Origin: Setophaga petechia
Lineage: Eukaryota; Chordata; Aves; Passeriformes; Parulidae
DNA: 64,000 nt
Direction: 5' to 3'
Assembly: GCA_024362935.1 (NCBI GenBank)
Contig: JANCRA010000033.1
Span: 9,645,714 to 9,709,713 of the forward strand
Position 1 is the stretch's first letter. Each line of letters opens with the position of its first letter. A program made the position numbers and the translations under genes. The notes under the pieces are model-generated. The model was not told the origin of the DNA, made no database searches, and saw only the letters and a program-made list of their open reading frames with translations. Below, piece by piece: positions 23,565 through 35,800 of this stretch.

Positions 23565-23990
23565 ACTTACTTCAAAGGCTTACCATTATTTGCTAGAGAT
23601 TCAGGCACGGTAGAGCAAACCAGACAACTGCACCCATCACACACCTCTTCACTGTCAGCTGCCACATGAACTTCAGCTCTCCCCAAGGCTCAACTCCCCA
23701 CTTCTGCCTTTAGTGCCCTGGGGTAAAGCCAAAGGGAACCATGAGCATCAGAGCCCCAGTTTCAGTATTTTGGGCATTTGTTAACACCAGGGTGTGGGAC
23801 ACAGCAGCAATTCCCTGCTGGTGCATCAGACACGATCTGGCTTGAATAGCAAGTAATCAACACTGTCGCTCTGATGGGGAAAAAATTCAGTCATCACTTA
23901 CACCAGCAAGTCCCTGGGAGCTGTGGCTGCACACCCACGGCAGTTGTGTCACACACCCACCTTCCCTGGCAGAACTATAGGCAATGAGGG
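23565..23990 (-). repeat. Tandemly duplicated exon-snoRNA cassette, copy B
   Basis: Second copy of the cassette at 22640-23040, offset by 928-953 bp. It has an extra ~25 bp (GTATTTTGGGCATTTG region) between snoRNA and exon. Donor AATG|GTAAG and acceptor CCCCAG|GGCACT are conserved in both copies. Confidence 0.85.
23817..23907 (-). ncRNA. C/D-box snoRNA copy 2
   Basis: Close paralogue of copy 1. Box C GTGATGA is at 23891-23897, box D CTGA at 23826-23829, and the terminal stem is GCTGGTGTA with TGCACCAGC (one G-U wobble, so the stem is kept). The element before box D is CCAGATCGTGT, one base different from copies 1 and 3. It lies in intron 2 of the host gene, about 100 nt before the exon 3 acceptor. 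Confidence 0.85.
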
Positions 23991-24199
23991 AGTTAATGTA
24001 AATTCTTCCCCCATAATGTGGCTGGTTGGCATGCTCTACAAGTACAGAGGACAGGGAAATAGTCCCAAAAAATGGAGAACAACAATGTATGGGTGTTCTA
24101 GAGCAGAGTTCAAGACAGCCAGGTCATTTAACAGAAAAAGAGGCGCCAGGAAGAGATTAACAGATTATTACTGCCTTTGCAGCCCCAGGCCTAGTGTCC

Positions 24200-25620
24200 A
24201 CGTGGGGCTCCCGTTCCCCGCCGGCAGGCGCCGTGCTGCCCCGGCCATGAGCCCCGGGACCGCGCGGGGCCGGCGCAGGAAGGGCGGGCAGAGCCCCCGG
24301 GCCGCAGCCCGGAGCCCCCCGCACCGCTCGTCCCGGGGCCCTGCAGGAGGGACCCGCACCCGCCACCTACAGCGACACCGCCCTGGCAACGCGCGGCCCA
24401 TGGAACTCAGTGAACTCCTTTGGAAGAGCAAATATAAATACGTGCGGTTTTCATTCGGTTCGGAACAGCTATTTTGCAGACTTACCGCCTGGCCCTGGCA
24501 GAGGCTCGGGCCTGCCGGCGCACGCCGGGGAAGCGCCCCCATGGCCGGCCTGGCTCCGGGCACGGGGCTCCCGTAGACGCCCTGGGCTCCGCCGTCCTAC
24601 GGAGAAACAACGCACAGTGAGCACCGGGAGCAGCGGACGGTCAGCACCGGCCCGCGCCCGCTTCGCTGGTTCATCAGACACGACCTGGCTTGGACAGCAA
24701 TAATCAACACTGCCGCTCTGACGGGGAAAGAGTCATCACCTCCACCAGCGAGTGCCCGGGGAGCTCCGTGTGAGCTCGGCGGGAGAGCGGCCTGAGCCCG
24801 CCGAGGCGCCCTTGCGGACGGGCCCGGGGCCCAGCGGGAGCGAGGCGGTCACACGGCGCGGCGCCGCCCCGGCCGACGGGAGCGCACGGAGACGCCTCTG
24901 GCCGCCCGCAGAGGCCTGGCCCAGCCCCGGGGAAGGGGCAGGGGGAACTCCCGAACGCTCCCTGCCCGCAGTACCTGCACCCACCTCGGCGAACCCGGAG
25001 CAAGAGGCCGCGGAGAGCCGCGCGAGGGAATTTATGGGCTCCGCAGGCCCCGCCCCGGGCCCGCCCCGCTGCCCGCGCTCAGGCGCCGCCGTCGCCGCCA
25101 TGCCGGGCGGGGCCCTGCGCAGCCGCCGCTGCTCCCGGAGCAGGGGCCGGCTCGCGGCGAGGGGCCGGCTCCCGTGCGCCCGCCCGGCGCTGTGGCGAGC
25201 TCGGAGCCGCGGGAGGGGGCGGGAGGCGCCGCCATTTCGCGGTGCCGCGCGGGGCGGGCGCTGCGCCGCATGGCCAGGCCCGGCCGCGTTGCGGGCGGGT
25301 GAAGGCGGCCGGGGCAGGCGGAGCGCGGCGAGCAGCGAACTCGGGGTATCGGTACGTTTGGTATTCTTTGGATCGCCGAGCGTGGCTTTGGACACCTAAA
25401 TTTCTTTTACAGACTAAAATAAAAAATAACAGGTAAGAGATACTCTGCCTTGTCCAAAGGCACGGCCGCTGCAGCGCCGACACCCATCACGGCCGTGCTC
25501 CCCGGCCCGGCCCGCAGCCGCGGCAGCGCGGGGGGCGCGCCCGCTCTCGGCTCGGGGCTGTGTCGGGGACCTGCCCCTGGCTGCAGGTACTTGGCCTTTA
25601 GGTGCTTTAGACAGGTAAAT
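24200..25620. promoter_or_regulatory. CpG island, promoter of the snoRNA host gene
   Basis: Very GC- and CpG-rich block spanning host exons 1-2 and about 600 bp upstream. A YY1-type motif (GCCGCCATTTC at 25228-25238, reading GAAATGGCGGC on -) is placed where minus-strand transcripts would start. GC boxes are frequent. On the + strand there are donor-like CTGCAG|GTACTT (near 25586) and a Kozak-like GCCGCCATGC (near 25095), so divergent transcription is possible. I recognise no + strand gene. Confidence 0.7.
24664..24750 (-). ncRNA. C/D-box snoRNA copy 3
   Basis: Third paralogue, the most diverged. Terminal stem CGCTGGT with ACCAGCG, box C GTGATGA (24733-24739), box D CTGA (24674-24677), antisense element CCAGGTCGTGT as in copy 1, C' TGTTGAT. 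The spacer after box C is altered (CTCTTTCCCCG). It lies in intron 1 of the host, about 67 nt before the exon 2 acceptor. Confidence 0.83.
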
Positions 25621-28600
25621 TGTTGCGTTAATCGTCTGCCCCTGACTAACGTGAGGAATGAAATAGAAAGCAAAGGATGTGTCTTGAATGAAAGCAGCCC
25701 AGTTTGTAACCCAAGCACCAAGTGAGCTGTGATTTTTATAGCTAAAAACTCGCCTTGGTGACGGGGTGTGAGCGCAGTCCCGCGGCCCCGGGGGAGCCGT
25801 GCCACACGCCGGCCCTGGACGCTGCAGGTGCTCCCCGAGCCCCATCTTCTGTCTGGAATAACAGCAGCGCAAGAGATGGGGTTGAAATGGAGCAGAGGCA
25901 CGGGCAGGGAGAGGAACAAAGCCAGAAGCCTTTACAGCATCTGGGACTAAACGCGGGAGAGGAAGAGCTGTGTCCTGCAGGAAGAAGCTCCGGTCCAGAC
26001 TGGCTCAGAATCCTGTCATGGCTCCATGCTTTGCTTTTTTTCTGTTTGTAAAATACACACTGCTTAATTCAGCTCCTGTTAAAATGATTTTTCCAAATTA
26101 AGTGTGTTTGTAGGCAAATAATTTTTGAAAGCAGCTTATCAAACAGGACTTGTGGAATAAATCTCAATGCTGTTAATCCAAGTACCAGAACACCAAAAGA
26201 TGAAAAGACAATCAAAGGAAGGACATTTTAAGAGGATTACAGGGAAAACTAATATTGTTACAGTTCAAACCCCTGTCACATGCACAACGCAAAAGGAACT
26301 GTAAACGTGATTTGTGCTGCCTAGCTTGGCAAGGAAGGGAAAGTGGGGAGGTCTGAGATAGTCAACAGCTGCAGCAGAACTTAGTATTAAATTTATTCAA
26401 TTTTATGTTTTGGTTTTATTCTTGGCAAAACCAGGTGGAAAATATCTTTAGCTAAATGAGTTCTTCAGCTCAGGCTCATTGGACTCAGGAAGTTCTCAAG
26501 AGGCAGCAAAGTCTCCAATCCCAGTTCTCCTCCTTGCTCCCTGCAGGGAGCTCTGGTGCCCCACAGCCACCCCAGGACATCAGGGGACACTCCCGTGCCC
26601 TGCCCAGCCTCACCAGTGTGCCCAGGGTTAGGGCAAATGGCTGAAAGACACATTTATTTCTTTTTAAAGTACCACAGCCCCGAAGAATTTATTTGTATTC
26701 TCTGCCAGCCCTCACAGGGATTGTGTCAGCATCTCCCATGTGCCAGCTCACGAGTGCCAGCACCAAACCATTCTTTTCTCTGGGCAGGGGAGATGGGAAA
26801 AGATGAACTGTTCTTGAATTGCTAAACAAATGCTTCAGGTGCCATCCTCCTAACTGCTGCATTTTTATGTTCAGGGTTCTTTCAAAACCAGAACTGACTA
26901 TGAAGAAATCTAAACTTTGGTAGGGATAAAACCTCTGTTTTCCCAATATAACCTAAACCAGCACCAGATGCCTACAATATTCTTGACATTTCTAATACAG
27001 ATTGTGATTTTCCAGCAAATAGACTTTATTTTTTAAAAAGGCATCAAGAAAGCCATTAAAAGATCTCCCTGAACTGTTGGGTCAGCAGCTTCACTGTGAC
27101 AGTCAAAATAAAACAGTCAGCACACTGATGGGGGCTGGAAAAACAGCTTCATGAGCTTCTGCCAAATCACACACACTGTTCTTTTAGAATAGGAAAAATC
27201 CCAAACACAAAATTCACAGGATGGATTACTGCTATGGCTCCAGGCTGTTTCCCATTCAGCTCTCCTACAGAGCCTTTTATAAGAATTAAAAGGTGCATTT
27301 TAGCTATCTTGCAGGGCAATATTCCCAAAAAATTTGGCAGAAATTCTTTCAGATCTTAATCCTGAAACCAAGACTGATGGATCACAAGGTCATATTTCTT
27401 CCCTGGGGAATCAGGCCTTCAGGCTCTGAAACCAGGAGTGGAAGATGGTGAGCGCAGCCCTCCCTGCCCTGGGCAGCTCTGCGTGCAGAATGGCTGCAAG
27501 GTTAAAAGGCTGGGGCACTTCTGAGGAGAAACAAGAACACTGTTTCAGCTGTGTCTTCTGCCGTTGCTGCATCAGGCACAGAGGAGACAACAGGAAAAGC
27601 AAGGGACTGTGGTAGTCAGGCAAAGCCCCACTTTTATCCAGAGCTGATGTCAGCTTCCCCAGAATCCACACGGTGCCACGGAGTGTCCCACCAGGAGGCT
27701 GTGACTGCAGCAAGGTCTGCGAGAGGAGACACTTCTCTTACACAGGCCCAAGGGGGGATCAGGGTGTTTAACAGCACTCAACAGCTCCCTGTGCCAAAGA
27801 GCCTTAATCCAGGTTCCTATAAAACACAGCATTAGCCACAAGTGACTGCTGCAGAAGAGTCCCAAGAGCAGGCTCTAGTCCCATCCGAGGAGAGCAGTCA
27901 AGGGCAGCAGATGAAGGTAGGGAGAAGGTGGGCCCACTGCTGTCAGTGCACTCCCTGCTTTCAATAGGAATGGTTTAGTAAGGAGTTTCTGAGTTAGAAA
28001 AATTTGCAATACAAAGCCTCAGCCTAGCAAGTTTCTTTTAATTTTTAAATGTACAGCATTTTAGTTCTACAAATGTAAAAAAAAATTAAAACCAAAAAAA
28101 CCTTTACAATGTTTGGGGGTTTTTAGCTTATAATGATCACACCCAACGTGATTCAATGCAATCTGGTCTTCAGTTCCTGTGGCCTGATTGCTTTGGATGA
28201 TGCAAATAAAATGGCCAAGACATGTAGCTCTGAGACAGCACCTGCAGGAACCGCCCTCTGTGGCAGAAGTTGCCGTGGGCACTGCACACAGGTGTAGGAA
28301 CTGCTCCTGCAGGTCACAGTAAGTAAACACTGACCGTAGCTCACACGGGACGAGACACAGACACGTGCCAGGGCCAGCGCTGGGAGCCAAGCTCTGCTCT
28401 GCAGCACTGCCCCCAGCACTGCTGAGGCAACGCAAGGCCGTGGCTCAGCTTACAAGCAAACAAGGAAACAGAGTTGAAGTCTCTACTTCGAGGAAGTCCC
28501 ATCCACTGGCTCTGCCAGGTTCCTCGTTTAAGCGAACTTTTAAGTTTCACTTTAAAGTCCAGTTTGAGCTCCCATTAATACAGCTGCACTAACACTGTGG

Positions 28601-28814
28601 CACAAATAACAAACTGTACCCACATTACTTTGCATTCCCTTGCTCTGCCAGGTCTGCACACCCTGCACAGCACAGAACATAGAACATTCTCTATGCACTC
28701 GAGAACCACTGGAAGTTACTCCACAGCTCAACACACTGCCCAGACTAGAGCACAAGCATTACAAATCTATAAAAAAGCAGCCCCTGTGGTGGTGTACAGG
28801 AATGAACTAACCAA
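25621..28814. other. Gap between the CpG island and the STAU1 3' end
   Basis: I looked here on + for the first exons of ZNFX1, which in human is divergent from ZFAS1, and on both strands for DDX27. Neither was recognised. Only short unsupported open frames are present. An ATTAAA-containing stretch at 28024-28036 (minus) could serve as an alternative distal STAU1 poly(A) signal. Confidence 0.45.
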
Positions 28815-29713
28815 AAAAATTTAGTATTACCATTTATTGGTGACAAACACTACGTTTTACTTACATTCCATGGGGAGAAAAAATTCCAGCGTAAACAATG
28901 AACGGAAGCAGTACTGAACTCGCGCGGCTATCGTGCTGTACCTGACCAATGCAAACCTCAGCGCACCGGGCGTGCGCAAGAACACAACATCAAAAGCAAC
29001 ACAGTTATATATAAACATAGGTCATTTTTTTCAGCCCTACATGGAGATGTAATTAAACAGTATAAAGCACTCAAGGAAAATCAATCTGCAGTTTTATATG
29101 CACTACATTGAGATCATATCCTGTACTGTAGTGAGCTGTGAGCCACCAACACACAGTCCCTAAAACACAGCTCAGAGATCGCTGAAAGTCACGCTGCATT
29201 CGAGTTCCCCTACCCCACACTCAAGAAAACTAGAAATTAACCAAAAATGATCAAACCAAGTTTAAAATTCCTAAAGTGTTTAAATTCATTCAACCATTAG
29301 ATAATTAGGGTTGGTTTGCAAAAATATGGGGCTTTTTAAAATGGTGGGACACAGCCTGTTTCCAGTGAAACGCTGCTATTCCAATAAAACCAAAATAACC
29401 ACATACATGGATATGATCTTCCCAAGTTAGTTCATAGGTAACATGTCAGTCTCAGAAGACAAAGTTTCTAAACTGTGCTATGGTTCTAGATACAATTAAG
29501 AAACTTTTAAATGAAAAATGTATAGTGTCATTTCAATCAAAACAACATAATGAAACTAAAAATGTATCACTGTTTGAAGAAAAAGCAACAGTTATGATTT
29601 AGACACTACAGTAGGTTGTAGAGACTGTAGCACTCCAACAGTTAGGTTACATTAAGAGGAAGCATTTGATTTTCTCTGGTGCTTTCAGGTTTGGGTTCAG
29701 TCAAGAGCCTATT
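28815..29713 (-). other. STAU1: STAU1 3' untranslated region
   Basis: Follows the stop codon at 29714-29716 and runs to about 20 nt past an AATAAA (28833-28838, minus). It is AT-rich and open frames are absent. The true end could lie further downstream if the weaker ATTAAA near 28.03 kb is used. Confidence 0.6.
28833..28838 (-). terminator. STAU1: STAU1 polyadenylation signal (predicted)
   Basis: Canonical AATAAA on the minus strand about 880 nt after the STAU1 stop codon. Confidence 0.5.
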
Positions 29714-29801
29714 TCAGGCAGTGCTGTCCAGTGTTTGTCCCAAAGGGTTTGCGCTCGCAGGTTTGAGGAGAGGGTCACTTTCCATTTCTTGTTTCACACA
29801 T
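29714..29801 (-). CDS. STAU1: STAU1 coding exon 14 (C-terminal tail)
   Basis: Acceptor CATTTTAG|ATGTG, 88 coding nt, in phase with exon 13. It encodes [12 protein letters not shown] then [16 protein letters not shown] and a TGA stop. The human tail as I recall it is only CGRC at this point, so this is an alternative or lineage-specific C-terminus. Support is frame and splice consistency only. Confidence 0.7.
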
Positions 29802-32800
29802 CTAAAATGAGAAAACACCTGTTACTTAGGAGACAAAACGCTATTTCCACAAATAAGATACTTTAAATTGGACACAAATAATTTGATGTGCATTTAACAA
29901 TTTGTTACCATACAACTGCCCTGATTTTTAATCAATTAGCACTTTGTTAATCTCACCACTGTTAATTTGAGAGCTGATTATCTCAATGACAGGCTCAACT
30001 TTCTCTCCTCCCAAACCCAGCCAAGAGAATAATTTGCACTTCTCCACACTGCTGCTGAAAGTGAGCTTTGACCCCTGCATATCCCTTTACCTGTGACACA
30101 CAAGATTGCAAGAGAGAGAGAGAGGAGCACTTGGAAGCCCAAGGCCCTGCAGAGTCACAGTCCTTTCAGAGAAAGGGAAGGGGCAGCTGAGCTGAGGGAG
30201 GCCAGAGCTGCTGGGGCCCAGAGCTGCCACACAGGGCCGGGGTCACACCACAGCCAGACACGTCACCCACTCACTCCTGCTCACTGCTTTGCCTTTGACA
30301 CGTGAAAGTGATGGGACTGACCATCCAACCCTCCCTCTGGTCCTGCTGCGAGGCAAACAGCCCTTGGCCTTTCAACCTTTCTGGCAAATCAAACCCTTCA
30401 CATGTTATTTGTCTAAAAACTCTCACAGGGTTAATTTGCATCAGTGCAAGGGACGTCGCTGGGGACCACTCACACAGACATTGGTCCATTTCCTGTCCTT
30501 GGCATCTCTGTGGTTTGTTGGTCCAACTCAGACAGCAACTTTAAAATATTCAATGCAGCCTAAAGAGAAGAGAGAGCACTCAGCAATTCAGCCTCCAGAC
30601 AGTTAAGTAATTTAGTGAAAGCACTCACTTAACCCAAACCCAAATGTTCTTATTTTGGCAATATTTTTAAAGAATCTTTTTAAGTTCCATAGTTATGGTG
30701 GAAAATGCAAAGGTGTAGAATTTCATCTTGCTTCATTAAACAATTGGATGTTGCTGTGTCTGGGGATTCCCACTGTACTTGTTTCAGCACTGGGGGAAAA
30801 CTAACACACCAGGACTAGAAACAGCAAGAAAAGAGACACTAAATTAGTAACAGTTCAAACTGTGCAGAGCTTAAGACAAAGGACAGAAAAACACACAGAA
30901 CCAGCGTCCTTTTCCAAAAAAGAAAACAAGCTACACAAGAATCAAAAATACAAACAGGAGGGGCCCACGTGACTGTTTAGCAGGGTCGGTGTGACACAGC
31001 TCAGGCCAGGGTCAGCCACCTCCCCTGAGAACTGACTTCTTTTTCCCCACTGCTTTCAGACCAATTTCAGGGGCAGCTTTCCAGCATATCCCTGACTCTG
31101 GCACGTGCCTCAGTGACAGCTGAGCCCTGAACTGAGGAGGGGGCTCACAGTGTCCATTAGGAAAGTACTGCAACAGGTTTGAGTATAAAAATTAGCAGAT
31201 ACAGGTTTTCCTAAGGGTATTCAAATACTGCAAATGGCTTCTTCAGGCTGCCACACTCAGATCACCTCTGGAGACCAAAAGAACAAGAACAATTCCTCTG
31301 AATGGGAGCAGACTGAGAACATCCTATCAGCTTCACCTAAAGTCTTTTAGAGCCAAAGTCTCCTGCAGGTTTCACTTTAGCAGGCTCATTCTTTCACAAA
31401 GAAATATTTCAGCCACTGGTAATAAAAAATCTTTTTTATAAAGGGAGCTGAACAGATTTAGAGTGTCTTTTACTATCCAATGCTGAACTGCATTTCTTCC
31501 ATAGGGGATTCCACTTCCACTGCAAGTCTAGGAACCTGAGCCCAAGTATCACAGTTCCCAATGAAACATCAGCCTATTCTGATATAATAAGGAAATAAGC
31601 TGTAAGGTTTATACATTCCTTTTTGTGCATTTACTGTCATGGGCTCATGCAAATACTATCAAGACAAAGCAAATGTGCTTTTCGTAGATCAAAACTGTGA
31701 TCAACTGTTTAGCATATTAAGCATTATTTCGATTACATTCTGTTATTATTAATCATTATTTCTGCCACCTGTGAAATATTAGACAAAAATTAGCCAGGGA
31801 ACTGTAGAACATTTAATTGCTCCCATCAGTGATGTAAAACCTTGGGTGCCCCTCAGGGAAGGCCCAAGAGCAGCATTTCAGCAATGTCCAGCATACCATG
31901 TCATGGCAGGACTCCACATCCTTTCCAATCCCATGACTGATCAGCGGTGGCTGAGAGGAACAGTTTATAAGAGATACAAACTCATTCTTGTTATTTTTTG
32001 GAAAGTCCTTATATTCAACCTGAAGAAAAGAGAAGGATTTAGTTCTTTTCAGTTAACCAAGTACCGGAAGTATATCACAACTGCTACAGATTATTTGCCC
32101 ATATATGACACTGAGCCTTTCTTCTCATCATTCTCTCATCCAGTAGAACCCCTCCATTTAAAGTTTAACCTCACTTACAATAATGTTTTTTAGTACTCAC
32201 AAGAGCTTGGCAAGGCTCCTGAATGCGAGTGGCTACTTAATAATGATTGTTACTGGAACCTTTATTCTGATCACTGCTAACAGCATTTCAAATTTCTCTA
32301 TTATATTTTTTGATCCACTGAGCTCATCTGTCATATGAATATAGGAACTTAATGCAATTCCAATTAAAGGGAACAAATGTGAGAAAATGCAGAGCTTACA
32401 GCAAATGTTAATGTATGACAGATTAGTGAGAAAATCTGATTTCACATCAGCCAAGTTCAAGTCCACAATGTCTTCCTACATTGGGACAATTTTCAGAAAA
32501 TGCTGCTTTAATTTTGTTCTTCCAAGACCTCAGAGTAGCAGTGAATTGGGGCTGAGAATGGTACAGAAATGCACACTTGAAAATTAAATTTAAAAAGATG
32601 TAAAATTTGGGACGTGCCATAGGTAAAGCGAAATGGTTACATGCATTTCAGCAGGCTCAGAACCCATCTCTCACCCACAGAACTAAAAAGCTTTGGAAGA
32701 AGTGCAGTTGAAATCTACCTGGATGCCCTGGACGTTGGACAGGTAGTCCAGCTGCTCGGAGGGCCGGGTCAGAGGCCCGTGGGGGAAGTGTCCCGGGGAG

Positions 32801-35800
32801 CTGCTGCTCTTCAGGATGGTCTCGGCCGTGGGAGAGGTGCCCCCGTAGAGCAGCTCCCGCGCGATCATGGCCGTCACCGTGGCCTTGGCGGGGTTGGGCG
32901 CTGCCCGGCTGAACTCTTTGGTGTGGTGTCCTTGATTGGCTCCCACAGCCTGTGCAACCTCAGGGACCATGGGAAGAATGCCAGCAGGAAGCTGCTGATG
33001 GCTGAGATAAGGCATCCTGAACTCATCTTCTTTATTACCTGGGAGGAGAGAGGTGCACGCTGAAGAGCTGCTGTTGGAGAGTCCTCCTGCAGGCACGCAC
33101 AGGCACCAAAAGCCATTTTGGAAAAAAGTAATTCATTTCAAATTACTTTTGACATACTAACAAACTTGTAGTCAAAAGTACTTGTAGTCAAAAGCTCTGA
33201 CCTTTGGAGGGTCAGAGCTTCAGCATCGTCAAGACAGAGTTTTCTTACTGAATTACTGACTCAGTTCAACAGCTGCTTCTGCCAAAGGGAGCACCTTTAC
33301 CTCCAGGAGGAGCGTCTCCAGGTCAGTCAAGCTCACAGACACCTCAGCTGCAACCATATTCTAAATATATCTTTTGCTTTCAGAATTTTCTATTCCATCA
33401 TTTAAAGTGTAGGAGCAAATAATGAAACCACAGAATGGCCAGAGCCACCATTAAGGATGTAAAGAGAGTGACAGTCCACAAAGTTTAAACTGTATATGGT
33501 AAGAACAAGCAGGTAGGAAAGGTAAAATGGAATGTTAACACAAAGAGGCAAGATTATTTACAGCAAATGTCCAGCCACAGTCGATTGACAGCAATTTGCT
33601 GACATTATGGTATAAGTTAAAGAGGGATAAGAACAGTTTTTTAAGGGGAACTCACAAAGAGTTATGGCTGAAACTTGCACAGGTGTGCTCAAGAAAGGTG
33701 GGGAAGATAGTGCCACCAAAATAAACCAAAGGAGTCATTTTTACAGCAGAACAGATTCATGAAGTTCTGCAGGACTGAGCTGTTTCCAGTCTAAGGATGA
33801 AAGCCAAAATTTGTAAATGGAAGAAAATAGGAATAGCAAAATCTGAATAGGAAGTCAGGAAGTTTACCTAAAATCTTCTGGATGCAGTAAAACAGCACTA
33901 AAGTCCATGTCAATTCCAACTTACTATAATTTAAAAAGCAAAGTAATACTTAAACACGTAAAGTACCTGAAACATGCTCTCCAGAACAGCAATCTGTGGT
34001 GACAGACAAACTTTCCATAATGATTCCTCCCACCAGATGACATTCCAGAAAGCAGTGCCTGTGTCCAGGGTGGGCAGGTTTGAGGTGTTTTGGTTCCAGC
34101 CTCCCACCCTGGGTGTGACCATCACAACTATTCACTGCCTGAAACAAGGGCAGGCACAGCTCCTGCTCTCAGCCATCAGGGACCAGGCACAGACTGAGGT
34201 GGTTCTGGACAAGGCCATTCCTTCCCTCCCCAACTCTGCCTGAGGCTGAGCAGTCAGTACTGCCACCCTTTCTCATCTTCCTGCCAGGAACAGGGGCCTT
34301 GGGAGGAATAAGCTCTTTGGGTTTGAACCAAACCTTTCCAAGGGCTCCGTTTGGTTTGCAAGGCAGCAGCTGCACAGCTCTGTCACCCCAGAGTGCTGGA
34401 TGGCACTGCTGAAGGGACTGGGAACAGACCTGACACCCCCAGCTGGGCCCTGCTGCTTTCACCACGTTACTCACTAGCTGAAGTCTCTTCAGAGCCCGGC
34501 TCAAAGAAGGTTACTTTTCTTCCATCACCTGGTTTCTTCACTGGGGTCTTAAAAATAAAAGGAAAAGAACTCAAACACACAATATCCCTTTTAAACTTTT
34601 TTCCCCCAAATTCTAAAGTTTTCAAGATGCAGGTGATCTGACCGGCCAAAATTTTACTGAAAAAGTTATTATTCTAAAACATCAATAACTACATTGCTAT
34701 CAAAAAAAGAGAAGTTCAGTGATTCTTATTCACTGAAGGCCTAAAACTACCACATGTCAGAGAAGTGGTGTTAGGAACACAGCTACTCAGAACCAGATAC
34801 CAGAATAAAGCCAGTTTAACTGCCATTAGTCACTGCTACTGCTGAGGGGAGCACACCAGACACCAATGAGCATGCATGAAAAGGAGAAAAGCAGCCCTGG
34901 ATTTGCTGTTTGAGCTCCCTGGTAGCATCTGCTGAATCACCAGCAGAACACAGAAGGCTCCTTCCCTCAGAGAGACCTGGAACAAACTTCCCACTGCAAC
35001 TGTGACAAGGCTGTGTAAAACCATTGCTAGCAGAGGACTGTAATCTACAGGTCTGCAAGCCTCTAAGACCAACACATCGTTTATGACAGGTTCTGAGACA
35101 TTTCATAAAGCACGAATACATTAATTTATCCTTCTGATAAGACTTTTATTTACCTGAAAACCCAAATGCTTAATGTATCCAAAACACTGGATATGTAATA
35201 TTTTTTCAGAGAGCAGTCCCCTCAATACAATTGTTTTCTAACTAGGGCAGAGAGAATGAACTACCTGTCCTGTTACTGCCTTGCAAAGCTGCTTCTGTCC
35301 AGCTCAGCCTTTGCTGCAGCATTAACCAGCTGCTGCTTCCTCAAGACTCACCTTCTCTTCTGTCTTTAATGCTGGTTTTGGAGGCTGAGGTTGAGGGACT
35401 TTGAAACCTAAAATTTCCAACATATTTTCTGCTGCATTGCGTTTAGCAACCTTTTTGTTCGTGCCCATTCCTTCAGCTGTGTGTACACCAACTTTCACCT
35501 GGACAGAAGGGGAAGAAAATTCAGTTCTTAAGCAGTAGTATTGGGATTCCTTTATTAGTGATCTGTGTCTCCAGCATGCCATGAGTCACAAAATAGTTCA
35601 AGTGATCATTGTTCTGAGAAAGTTGTCATTTATTATCAATAATCACTGGCCTTCAAGCACAAAAAACCCAGACGGAAGTCACACAAAGAACTGTATTTCA
35701 TCATCTCACCTTGGGAACCCAGGCTAGTCTTAATAAACCCTACATTACAAAATACAAGCAGCTTAGTACTTTTTAGCAGAGCATTAATAGTCCTGTTAAT

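Larger units (their letters stand above)
22460..25240 (-). ncRNA. ZFAS1: Five-exon snoRNA host gene, ZFAS1-like
   Basis: Minus-strand non-coding gene inferred from splice signals around three C/D snoRNAs. Exon 1 ends at 24975 (donor GTACTG). Exon 2 is 24486-24596, exon 3 is 23584-23717, exon 4 is 22656-22792, and exon 5 starts at 22581 and ends about 20 nt after an AATAAA (22479-22484). Introns 1-3 each carry one snoRNA 65-100 nt upstream of the next acceptor, the usual spacing for intronic C/D snoRNAs. Intron 4 is only 74 nt. Human ZFAS1 is likewise short, with three SNORD12-family snoRNAs in consecutive introns, and lies in the same chromosomal neighbourhood as STAU1. The exons hold no conserved reading frame. 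The transcription start is a guess within the CpG island. The symbol rests on architecture and synteny, not on exon identity. Confidence 0.68.

Noticed and set aside
24736..25399. 215-219 codon frames over the 25-kb CpG island, one with a Kozak-like ATG at 25100
   Set aside because: GC-rich composition keeps frames open on both strands. No domain, no second exon and no family match, so I treat it as promoter sequence of the snoRNA host.
25621..28814. Possible ZNFX1 or DDX27 exons next to the ZFAS1-like promoter
   Set aside because: Searched because of human synteny. No helicase motif or recognisable N-terminal sequence was seen on either strand.
33192..33220. microRNA precursor
   Set aside because: The stem is only 11 bp; a pre-miRNA needs about 25-30 bp of stem.
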